A stretch of DNA of 12,757 nt from NCBI RefSeq assembly GCF_004168205.1, contig NZ_RCYB01000058.1:1-12757 (forward strand), read 5' to 3'. The DNA comes from Catenibacterium sp. co_0103. Lineage in GTDB: Bacteria; Bacillota_I; Bacilli_A; Erysipelotrichales; Coprobacillaceae. The notes beneath the pieces were generated by a model. It did not search any database. It was given only the letters and a program-made list of their open reading frames with translations, and was not told where the DNA came from. Positions 6,448 through 12,757 of the stretch are shown here, piece after piece (the first letter of the stretch is position 1; each line of letters begins with the position of its first letter). A program made the position numbers and the translations under genes.

Positions 6448-7161
6448 ATGAATAATAACGAATTTGAATATAGTGAAAAAACAAAACGTCGTGTTAGAAT
6501 CTTTAAGAGAATTTTATCGTTTATTGTACTTATTCTTGCAATTGCGACAATGGTTGCTTTATTCTATGTAAAAAAAGAAAAGATGCGCGTCCGCTTGTTC
6601 TTCTCACTATTACAATATATTGCGATGAGTATTGTCTTAATATCCCCAAGACTTTTAAAGAAATTCGCAAACTTTGAAGTACCTGTTGAAGTACATATCA
6701 GTGTCACTGCCTTTGCGTTTTTGGGACTTGTGCTTGGAGATGGTTTGAACTTCTATGGAAAGATTGGCTGGTGGGATTCATTACTTCACTTTACTTCAGG
6801 TATTATTCTTTCATTTATCGCTTTATGGCTATTACAGATGCTTATTCTACGTAGAAAATACCTTTTTATGCACCGTGCATTATTATATATATTTGTAGTT
6901 GCTTTTTCACTTGCAGTAGGGGCAGTATGGGAATTATGTGAATATACAGTAGATGATATTTTCCATACAAATAACCAGCAATATATGGCAACTACACGTG
7001 CGACTATCGTATCAAGTGATGATGAACCATTAGAAGGACATGATGCTCTCGCTGATACAATGAAGGATCTTGCACTTGATCTTGCAGGGGCTATTTTAGT
7101 CGTATGTTATGAATGTTCTAAGAAAGAAATTACACAATATTATGTTTCTAAGAAAGACTAG
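6448..7161 (+). CDS. YjdF/DUF2238-like integral membrane protein, function unknown
   Basis: This 237-residue protein has a basic N-terminus and about five or six membrane segments (roughly 20-40, 50-67, 84-100, 112-133, 143-160, 205-220). Conserved-looking polar residues sit at membrane edges: GWWDSLLHFTSG (Asp110, His114, Gly118), WELCE (Glu162, Glu165), and the loop GHDALADTMKDLALD (Asp203, Asp207, Asp211). This pattern of fD..lH..G, WE..E and D..kD resembles the YjdF/DUF2238 family as I recall it, whose role is not established; the acidic and histidine residues would suit metal binding. It lies 56 bases before ktrB in the same direction with no terminator between, so read-through is likely. 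The membrane nature is certain; the family call is moderate and the function unknown. Confidence 0.75.
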   Translation: MNNNEFEYSEKTKRRVRIFKRILSFIVLILAIATMVALFYVKKEKMRVRLFFSLLQYIAMSIVLISPRLLKKFANFEVPVEVHISVTAFAFLGLVLGDGLNFYGKIGWWDSLLHFTSGIILSFIALWLLQMLILRRKYLFMHRALLYIFVVAFSLAVGAVWELCEYTVDDIFHTNNQQYMATTRATIVSSDDEPLEGHDALADTMKDLALDLAGAILVVCYECSKKEITQYYVSKKD

Positions 7162-7163
7162 TA

Positions 7164-7192
7164 TTGGATTTGTCACATCTTGGTGTTAGAAT
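7164..7192 (+). promoter_or_regulatory. Candidate internal promoter of ktrB-ktrA
   Basis: TTGGAT (7164-7169) and TAGAAT (7187-7192) are exactly 17 bases apart, placing transcription start near 7199, just before the ktrB Shine-Dalgarno. If real, it makes the in-frame codons before 7218 non-coding and gives ktrBA its own expression. Confidence 0.45.
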
Positions 7193-7217
7193 AGATGCGA
7201 TTATAGGAGATTTAGTT

Positions 7218-8621
7218 ATGAAAGATATTGTTTTAACTAGACGAAAGCATTCTGGCCGTCTTACTGCACCAAAGAAAGTATCACTTTCTTTTCTTGCAGT
7301 AATTATAATAGGTGCTATAGTACTTTCTTTACCATTTTCAAATAAGAAAGAAGCAGCAAGCTTTTTGGATAACCTCTTTGTTGCAACATCTGCTGTATGT
7401 GTAACAGGGTTATCACCTTTGACAGTTGTGGATCAATATAACCTCTTTGGTCAGACAGTTCTTATTATTCTTGTTCAAATTGGTGGTCTTGGATTCTTAA
7501 CTTTCTTATATCTTTTCTTGTTTCTTGCAAGACAAAGAATTACTCTAAGTAGAAAGCTTGTTTTTACTGAAGCACTCAACCAGAATTCTTTAAGTATGCT
7601 TCCAAGACTCTTAAAAACTATTTTTATTTATACTGTTTCAATAGAAACGATTGGATTAATATTCTTCTCAATGTTTTTTATACCTCGTTTAGGTGCTCTT
7701 AAAGGCTTATATTATGGTATATGGCATTCTATTAGTGCATTTTGTAATGCCGGATTTGATTTATGTGGATCTACATCACTTATTGCCTATAACACAAATC
7801 CAATTATTAACTTTATCGTACCATTTGAAATTATCATGGGTGGTCTAGGTTTTATTGTAGTATTAGATATTCATGATAAATATATTAAAGAAAAGAGAAG
7901 ATCATCAAGCTTTTCGTGGCGTCATCTATTTGGCAGCTTTGCCCTACATACAAAGATAGTATTAATGATGACTGTATCTTTGGTTTTTATAGGAACATTA
8001 TTATTCCTTATAATGGAATTTAACAATCCATTAACTATTGGAAAAATGAATTTTGTAAATAAACTTGTAGTTTCATTCTTCCAATCAGTCACTACACGTA
8101 CTGCTGGATTCTCAACAGTGGATATGTATTCACTTAATAGAGTTACAAAAATATTGATGTGTTCTCTTATGTTTATCGGTGGGTCTCCTGCATCTACTGC
8201 CGGAGGTATTAAAACAGTTACTTTTGCACTTGTATTACTATTAATGAGAACAACTTATCGTGGTATTGAAGAAACAACAGTATTCCAGCGTCGTATCAAG
8301 AAAAGAACACTCGTAAGAGCTTTTTCTATCTTTTTCCTTGGACTAATGCTTTGTATTATTTCATCTTCTATTATGCTTATAACAGAACCTAAACAGGATT
8401 ATTTAAATATCCTAATGGAAGTATTCTCAGCATTTGGTACAGTAGGACTTAGTGCATCTGTTACACCTGCATTAAGTATAGTTGGTAAATGTGTAGATAT
8501 TATCTTGATGTATGCTGGACGTATTGGCCCTATTTCATTAATGATTTTATTTACTAAACGTTCACATGATAAAAATACAAAAGAATTTAAATATCCAGAT
8601 GAGGATGTACTTGTTGGCTAG
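7218..8621 (+). CDS. ktrB: Potassium uptake channel subunit KtrB (TrkH family)
   Basis: This 467-residue membrane protein forms the K+ conduction pathway of the Ktr system. It has the fourfold pore-loop design: TSAVCVTGL (Gly64), SAFCNAGFD (Gly179), TTRTAGFST (Gly297) and FSAFGTVGLS (Gly410) supply the four selectivity-filter glycines. The stretch GGSPASTAGGIKT (321-333) lies in the broken third-repeat helix that forms the intramembrane gate in this family. The frame is open further upstream to a TTG at 7164, but the ATG at 7218 has TAGGAGA 7 bases before it, and the upstream sequence holds a candidate promoter, so I choose 7218. ktrA follows 11 bases after the stop. Length and hydrophobic pattern are normal. 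Confidence 0.93.
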   Translation: MKDIVLTRRKHSGRLTAPKKVSLSFLAVIIIGAIVLSLPFSNKKEAASFLDNLFVATSAVCVTGLSPLTVVDQYNLFGQTVLIILVQIGGLGFLTFLYLFLFLARQRITLSRKLVFTEALNQNSLSMLPRLLKTIFIYTVSIETIGLIFFSMFFIPRLGALKGLYYGIWHSISAFCNAGFDLCGSTSLIAYNTNPIINFIVPFEIIMGGLGFIVVLDIHDKYIKEKRRSSSFSWRHLFGSFALHTKIVLMMTVSLVFIGTLLFLIMEFNNPLTIGKMNFVNKLVVSFFQSVTTRTAGFSTVDMYSLNRVTKILMCSLMFIGGSPASTAGGIKTVTFALVLLLMRTTYRGIEETTVFQRRIKKRTLVRAFSIFFLGLMLCIISSSIMLITEPKQDYLNILMEVFSAFGTVGLSASVTPALSIVGKCVDIILMYAGRIGPISLMILFTKRSHDKNTKEFKYPDEDVLVG

Positions 8622-8632
8622 GAGGAGTAAAC

Positions 8633-9307
8633 ATGAGTAATAAACCAAAACAGGTCGCTATTTTAGGATTAGGTATCTTTGGAAGCACACTTGCTGAAAC
8701 ATTAGAAGACTTCGGAGTAGAAGTTCTTGCAGTAGATATTGATCCAGTATGTGTCAGTAGAATTAAAGACAATGTTACTAAAGCAATTGTAGCTGATGTT
8801 ACTGATCGTGAACAGCTACTAGAACTTGATATCAATACATTTGATGTAGCTGTTGTAGCTATTTCTAAGCACTTTGAAGAAGCAGTAACATGTACACTAT
8901 TATTAAAGGAATTAAATGTCCCTTATGTTATTGCGAAAGCACGTACAAAACGTAAGAAAATCATTCTAGAAAAAGTAGGGGCTGATCGTGTTATTAATAC
9001 AGAAAAAGAAATGGCTTATAAGCTTGCTAAACATTTATTAAGACGTTCTATTGTAGATTTAGTAGAACTTGATGAAGAATATTCTATCGTAGAAATTAGG
9101 ACACTTAAGGATTGGGAAGGCAAATCGCTTTCTAATGTTAATATCCGTCGAGTTTATGGTATGAACGTTGTAGGTATTAAACCTCAAGGTTCACTTAAGA
9201 TGACAATGGACTTTAGTGCTGATTATATTATTCAGCCAGGAGATCATTTCCTTGTTGTAAGTAAAACAAAAGAAGTAGAAAAATGGGATTTTCTCACTAA
9301 GGAATAG
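8633..9307 (+). CDS. ktrA: Potassium uptake gating subunit KtrA (RCK/TrkA family)
   Basis: This 224-residue cytoplasmic protein would form an octameric ring under KtrB and gate it in response to bound nucleotide (ATP/ADP, NAD in some relatives). The N-terminal RCK Rossmann domain (about 6-135) has GLGIFG (12-17) and Asp35/Asp37 at the end of beta-2. The C-terminal RCK_C domain (about 138-224) ends in the typical GDHFLVV strand. A strong Shine-Dalgarno, AGGAGGAG (8620-8627), overlaps the ktrB stop codon, consistent with coupled expression. A terminator overlaps its own stop codon, closing the operon. In relatives the RCK_C domain binds c-di-AMP, but that cannot be read from this sequence. Confidence 0.93.
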   Translation: MSNKPKQVAILGLGIFGSTLAETLEDFGVEVLAVDIDPVCVSRIKDNVTKAIVADVTDREQLLELDINTFDVAVVAISKHFEEAVTCTLLLKELNVPYVIAKARTKRKKIILEKVGADRVINTEKEMAYKLAKHLLRRSIVDLVELDEEYSIVEIRTLKDWEGKSLSNVNIRRVYGMNVVGIKPQGSLKMTMDFSADYIIQPGDHFLVVSKTKEVEKWDFLTKE

Positions 9308-9326
9308 CAAAAGGCTATTCCTTTTT
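9301..9326 (+). terminator. Rho-independent terminator of ktrBA
   Basis: GGAATAGC (9301-9308) pairs perfectly with GCTATTCC (9314-9321) around the loop AAAAG, followed by T5. The left arm contains the ktrA stop codon. Confidence 0.8.
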
Positions 9327-9327
9327 C

Positions 9328-9345
9328 TATAATAGTAACAGGAGG
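9328..9345 (+). promoter_or_regulatory. Candidate -10 box and Shine-Dalgarno of the SbcC-like gene
   Basis: A consensus TATAAT (9328-9333) follows the ktrA terminator, but I see no convincing -35 box, and the predicted start (about 9340) would fall on the Shine-Dalgarno AGGAGG (9340-9345), giving almost no leader. The ribosome site itself is strong, 5 bases before the ATG. The gene may depend partly on read-through. Confidence 0.4.
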
Positions 9346-9350
9346 ACATT

Positions 9351-11108
9351 ATGAACTTATTACAACTCACAATAAAAACATTTGATAAGAATGTTGAGAC
9401 TGACTTTACTTCTTTTAAGAATCATATAAATTATATTGAAGATCATAATACAGTCATCAACGGTCTCACATTCGCTTTTTTTGGTTTAACAGAAATTATT
9501 ATTAAGAGAGTTTATCTCACATTTGAACTAAACAATACCATACATACTATTGAACGTGTGTATCAATCAGGAAGATGTATTCTTCGATGTGATGATCTAG
9601 AAAATGAAGAAGCTCAGCACCTTGTCCACAATATTTTAAATATGAATTATAATCAGTTCCTACATCAATTTATTATGTCTTCTTCTTTTATAGAAACTTG
9701 GATTCAATCACCTACAGAGGCACTTATGCGTTCCTTTATATCTACAAAACCTGTCATGACGAGTGATACAAAAATGATAGAGGAACAGATTAATGACACA
9801 ATGGCTTTCTTAAATAGTTATGAAGATTATAAGAGCGCATGTGCTTATATTAGTAAGAATAAGCCTTATCTATCTCTCTATTCCAATCATTTAGATCAAT
9901 TAGAAAAATCATTAGAAGATAAGAAAAAGAAAGTATTACGTGAAATTGAACTAGTTACTGAATTAGATGATATGGAAAAGAAAGCAGCTATCAGAAAGCA
10001 GCAGCAACAGACAATAGATAAAAGAAGAGAAGGACTCAATGCTTTATCTTTACTCTATGATGAATACTTAATATCACAGGATCATCTATTTGATTTAGAA
10101 GCATCTTATACACGTGCTGTGTATCTTTATGGTAGTGAAAATGATGATTATATGCGTATGTATCATCATTATATAAATAGTATTGCGGGTATACTTGCAA
10201 AGGATTTAAAGGAAGGAACACCTTGTCCTGTATGTGGTTCACTTCATCATCCTAAACCTTGTTTAATAGAAGGAAGAGAAATATCTCAGGAACTTCTTTT
10301 TAAGAAAGAAGCTATATTAGAAAAAACAAGAACAGATTTAGAAAAGAAACGCTTAGAAAAAGCAACCTATATGGTGCGTCATCAAAGACTCATAGAAAAG
10401 ATTATAGAAAAGAAAAAAGAATTAGATATTACAGAAGATATTTCTAAAGAAATGTTTATTAGAGAACTCAGTGTATTAAATACAGATTATTTATCTCATT
10501 ATAAGAAGGATAAGAAGCTCTTAGATGAAATAGGTTATCTACACAAATTAGAAAAACATCTTCCAGCACTTAAACAGGATTATCATGAAATACTTATGGC
10601 AATTGAAGAAGTCAAAGAAGAATATCTTACATTACAGAAGAAGATTAAACATGCAGAAAGGTTCTGTGATGAAATCATTCAAAAATATCCTTTTATTATG
10701 TATGTTGATGAAAACGTCATAGAAAATAAGAAGAAAGAATGTTTGAATAATCAAAAGATACTTACATTACTTCATAAGCAGACAATACCTCTAGAAGAAG
10801 ATGTCACATCTTTTATCACTCAATTAATGAATACTGCTAACCGGTTACTCAAACAAATCACCCATGATCGTCTTCAACTTATACTTGATAATAAACTTTA
10901 CCTTCAAGAAGAGGATCATCTCTCTCTGGTGGAGGATTCTTCAATGATTGGCTTATGTATAATTGTTTTAGGATATAGTCTATCTTCTTTGATTTCACAT
11001 CAGGATATATTATTCATTGATTACTCATTACAGGAAGATTATCACGAAACATTAATCAATACACTCTCTATATCCCCTTATTTTTCAAGACTCTATATCA
11101 CTAAATAA
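9351..11108 (+). CDS. SbcC/Rad50-related coiled-coil protein with zinc hook but degenerate ATPase head
   Basis: This 585-residue protein is about half the usual SbcC length (around 1000). The zinc hook is unmistakable: AGILAKDLKEGTPCPVCGS (279-297) with Cys292 and Cys295 matches the SbcC consensus. Coiled-coil arms (about 140-270 and 310-480, rich in Glu/Lys/Leu) flank it. The N-terminus (LQLTIKTF ... NGLTFAFFG, 4-45) aligns with the SbcC start, but the GxxGxGKT loop is missing. The Q-loop region (QFLHQFIMSSSFIETW, 102-117) lacks the glutamine. At the C-terminus TANRLLKQIT and DILFIDYS (552-559) align with SbcC, yet the LSGGE signature is gone and the Walker B glutamate is replaced by Tyr558. 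The reading frame is intact, so this looks like a preserved pseudo-ATPase, not decay. SbcC normally works with the SbcD nuclease, and no sbcD is adjacent. The cellular role is unknown; a structural or DNA-end-tethering part is a guess. Confidence 0.8.
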   Translation: MNLLQLTIKTFDKNVETDFTSFKNHINYIEDHNTVINGLTFAFFGLTEIIIKRVYLTFELNNTIHTIERVYQSGRCILRCDDLENEEAQHLVHNILNMNYNQFLHQFIMSSSFIETWIQSPTEALMRSFISTKPVMTSDTKMIEEQINDTMAFLNSYEDYKSACAYISKNKPYLSLYSNHLDQLEKSLEDKKKKVLREIELVTELDDMEKKAAIRKQQQQTIDKRREGLNALSLLYDEYLISQDHLFDLEASYTRAVYLYGSENDDYMRMYHHYINSIAGILAKDLKEGTPCPVCGSLHHPKPCLIEGREISQELLFKKEAILEKTRTDLEKKRLEKATYMVRHQRLIEKIIEKKKELDITEDISKEMFIRELSVLNTDYLSHYKKDKKLLDEIGYLHKLEKHLPALKQDYHEILMAIEEVKEEYLTLQKKIKHAERFCDEIIQKYPFIMYVDENVIENKKKECLNNQKILTLLHKQTIPLEEDVTSFITQLMNTANRLLKQITHDRLQLILDNKLYLQEEDHLSLVEDSSMIGLCIIVLGYSLSSLISHQDILFIDYSLQEDYHETLINTLSISPYFSRLYITK

Positions 11109-11150
11109 GTGAATATAACACATTATTATCACCATGATTTGGATTAATCC

Positions 11151-11198
11151 TTTTCATTTTCACAAAAATAGTTATAATATTATCGTACAAGAGAGGAG
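11151..11198 (+). promoter_or_regulatory. proS promoter and ribosome binding site
   Basis: TTTTCA (11151-11156) and a perfect TATAAT (11173-11178) are 16 bases apart. The Shine-Dalgarno GAGGAG (11193-11198) is 6 bases before the ATG. The 96-base gap after the SbcC-like gene holds no convincing terminator and is too short for a tRNA-sensing T-box leader. Confidence 0.6.
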
Positions 11199-11204
11199 AA
11201 AGTT

Positions 11205-12644
11205 ATGGCAAAAAATAATATTAAAAATGATGCAATTACACCTAGAGACGTTGACTTTGCACAATGGTATACAGATGTATGTCGTAAAGCAGAATTAATG
11301 GATTACTCAAGTGTAAAAGGATTCATTATTTATCGCCCATATGGTTATGCTTTATGGGAACAGATTCAGAGTTATATGGATAAGAGATTTAAGGAAACAG
11401 GACATCAGAATGTTTATATGCCAATGTTAATTCCTGAATCTCTATTAAATAAAGAAAAGGATCATGTAGAAGGATTTGCACCTGAATGTGCAGTTGTGAC
11501 TAAAGGTGGTTTAGATGATTTAGAAGAACACTTAATTGTTAGACCTACTTCAGAAACATTATTCTGTGAACATTATGCTAAGATTGTAAATTCTTATCGT
11601 GATCTACCAAAGAAATATAACCAGTGGTGTTCAGTAGTAAGATGGGAAAAGACTACAAGACCATTCTTACGTGGTTCTGAATTCTTATGGCAGGAAGGTC
11701 ATACAATTCATGCAACAGAAGAAGAAGCTCGTTCTGAAACATTAATGATGAGAGATATCTATGAAGAAACAGCAAAAGAATTACTTGCAATCCCAATGTT
11801 AACAGGGCGTAAGACAGAAAGAGAAAAGTTTGCAGGTGCAGAAGAAACTTATACTATTGAAGCATTAATGCATGATGGTAAGGCTCTTCAGTCTGGTACA
11901 TCTCATTACTTTGGTCAGGGATTTGCGAAAGCATTCAATATGACATTCTTAGATAAGGATAACAAGTTAAAACATGTTTATCAGACATCTTGGGGTGTAT
12001 CTACAAGATTATTAGGTGCTATTATCATGGTTCATGGTGATGACAATGGTCTTGTATTACCACCTAGACTTGCTCCTACACAGGTAGTGATTATCCCTAT
12101 TCAGCAGAAGAAGGATGGTGTACTTGAAAAAGCAGATGAAATCGCTGAGCAGTTAAAAGCAGCAGGTATGAGAGTAAGTGTAGATGCAAGTGATAAATCA
12201 CCTGGATGGAAGTTCTCTGAAGCAGAAATGCGTGGTATTCCAGTACGTATTGAAGTAGGGCCTCGTGATATCGAAAATGGTCATTGTGTTGTTGTAAAAC
12301 GTAACGATGGTGTCAAGACTCAGATGGACTTAGATGAAAATCTTCCACAGGCAATTCATGATACATTAGAAACAATTCATCAGGAAATGTATGATAAGGC
12401 AGCAGCATTCTTAAATAGCCATATCACTCGTGTTAATACTTTAGAAGAAGTAGGTGAAGTATTAGATGAAAAGGGTGGCTATGTCAAGATGAACTGGTGT
12501 GGTGAAGAAGCATGCGAATTAAAGATCAAAGAACTTTATCAGGCAACATCACGTTGTATCGATGAACATGAAGAAGCAGATGGCGTATGTCCATGCTGTG
12601 GTAAAAAAGCAAAACATGTAGTTTATTTTGCAAGAGCATATTAA
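11205..12644 (+). CDS. proS: Prolyl-tRNA synthetase, archaeal/eukaryotic type
   Basis: This 479-residue class II synthetase charges tRNA-Pro with proline. Motif 1 lies around GFIIYRPYGYALWEQI (39-54). RPTSE (113-117) and the motif 2 region WEKTTRPFLRGSEFLWQEGHT (147-167) bind ATP and proline. Motif 3 is GAIIMVHGDDNGLVLPPRLAP (271-291). An anticodon-binding domain follows (about 293-400). The C-terminal zinc-binding domain has Cys432, Cys437, Cys462 and Cys465 (CX4C then CX2C), and the chain ends in Tyr479, as in the Thermus-type enzyme. The length and zinc tail identify the archaeal/eukaryotic form, which lacks the inserted editing domain of the 570-residue bacterial form. Mischarged Ala-tRNA-Pro would then have to be cleared by a separate editing protein, not seen here. 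It has its own promoter and terminator. Confidence 0.96.
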   Translation: MAKNNIKNDAITPRDVDFAQWYTDVCRKAELMDYSSVKGFIIYRPYGYALWEQIQSYMDKRFKETGHQNVYMPMLIPESLLNKEKDHVEGFAPECAVVTKGGLDDLEEHLIVRPTSETLFCEHYAKIVNSYRDLPKKYNQWCSVVRWEKTTRPFLRGSEFLWQEGHTIHATEEEARSETLMMRDIYEETAKELLAIPMLTGRKTEREKFAGAEETYTIEALMHDGKALQSGTSHYFGQGFAKAFNMTFLDKDNKLKHVYQTSWGVSTRLLGAIIMVHGDDNGLVLPPRLAPTQVVIIPIQQKKDGVLEKADEIAEQLKAAGMRVSVDASDKSPGWKFSEAEMRGIPVRIEVGPRDIENGHCVVVKRNDGVKTQMDLDENLPQAIHDTLETIHQEMYDKAAAFLNSHITRVNTLEEVGEVLDEKGGYVKMNWCGEEACELKIKELYQATSRCIDEHEEADGVCPCCGKKAKHVVYFARAY

Positions 12645-12651
12645 TAAAATG

Positions 12652-12679
12652 AATCCCGACAATTTGTTGGGATTTTTTT
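12652..12679 (+). terminator. Rho-independent terminator of proS
   Basis: ATCCCGACA (12653-12661) pairs with TGTTGGGAT (12665-12673), 9 base pairs with one G-U and loop ATT; A12652 with T12674 can extend it. A T-run covers 12673-12679. The putative intron begins three bases after the run. Confidence 0.9.
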
Positions 12680-12681
12680 GC

Positions 12682-12757
12682 GTGTGCCGGGCATGGCACT
12701 AATTCAGTCGGAGATAGTCTGACCACAGGTATTTACCGCCAAGTGTAGTGAACCACA
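12682..12757 (+). mobile_element. 5' end of a group II (probably IIC) intron, cut by the window edge
   Basis: The sequence opens GTGTGCCGGGCATGGCAC. GTGTG is a typical group II intron 5' end, and GTGCC/GGCAC (12684-12688 with 12695-12699) form a stem around a GGGCAT loop, much like the start of the Oceanobacillus iheyensis IIC intron as I remember it. A second small hairpin, TCAG...CTGA, follows with a GAGA-containing loop. The block has 39 G+C in 76 bases, against strongly AT-rich flanks. It starts three bases after the proS terminator T-run, and IIC introns characteristically insert directly downstream of terminator hairpins. The domain IV reverse transcriptase and the 3' end would lie beyond the right edge, so completeness cannot be judged. 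The exact 5' boundary is inferred. Confidence 0.65.

Noticed and set aside
7164..7217. Upstream TTG start for ktrB adding 18 residues
   Set aside because: No Shine-Dalgarno precedes it, it lies within a candidate promoter, and the ATG at 7218 has a well-placed TAGGAGA.
8587..8835. Minus-strand frame over ktrA, and the other antisense frames (2022-2207, 2200-2439, 2504-2740, 2982-3179, 10036-10242, 12526-12726)
   Set aside because: All lie opposite or out of frame within well-identified genes, lack ribosome sites and look like low-complexity translations.
9351..11108. Reading the SbcC-like gene as a decaying pseudogene
   Set aside because: The frame is uninterrupted, the zinc hook is perfectly kept and the ribosome site is strong; decay would be expected to introduce stops or frameshifts.
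11109..11204. T-box riboswitch for proS
   Set aside because: The 96-base gap with a promoter in its second half leaves no room for a specifier stem and antiterminator, and no T-box sequence is visible.
1..12757. CRISPR array, tRNA or rRNA genes, complete insertion sequence
   Set aside because: I found no regularly spaced repeats, cloverleaf sequences, rRNA-like blocks or transposase genes on either strand.

Overview
The window looks like chromosome from a low-GC Gram-positive bacterium (Firmicutes/Bacillota). The base composition is strongly AT-rich, Shine-Dalgarno sequences are of the AGGAGG type, promoters carry TATAAT boxes, and recU-ponA forms a pair typical of Firmicutes. The archaeal/eukaryotic-type prolyl-tRNA synthetase and the general style of the proteins suggest the Erysipelotrichia, but that placement is an inference from memory and no species can be named.

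Left part (1-4472): a leftward operon, recU-ponA, encodes a Holliday-junction resolvase and a class A penicillin-binding protein, with a 4-base overlap between them. It ends at a hairpin terminator near the left edge. Divergent from it, across a 121-base gap with one promoter per side, is a lipoprotein-type D-Ala-D-Ala carboxypeptidase. A peptidoglycan polymerase and a peptidoglycan-trimming enzyme therefore share one control region.

Middle (4433-6379): a leftward TetR-family regulator converges on the carboxypeptidase through two overlapping terminators that share one hairpin arm. It diverges from ldh, an L-lactate dehydrogenase with the fructose-1,6-bisphosphate-binding residues. The tetR-ldh gap (about 250 bases) is rich in regulatory structure: two cre-like boxes, an inverted repeat, a palindrome, an AT-rich stretch and a strong promoter. 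The best-spaced ATG after the ldh Shine-Dalgarno is out of frame with ldh.

Right part (6417-12757), all rightward: a YjdF/DUF2238-like membrane protein, then ktrB-ktrA (potassium uptake channel and its RCK gating subunit), then a 585-residue SbcC/Rad50 relative, then proS. The SbcC relative keeps the zinc hook but appears to have lost Walker A, the Q-loop, the ABC signature and the Walker B glutamate, and no sbcD is adjacent. It is the least ordinary gene here. Directly after the proS terminator the sequence becomes GC-rich (39 of 76 bases) and reads like the 5' end of a group IIC intron, a class known to insert just after terminators. The window ends inside it.

No tRNA, rRNA, CRISPR array, complete insertion sequence or obvious phage gene is visible. 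The longest stretch without a coding gene is the tetR-ldh gap, and its contents are listed.
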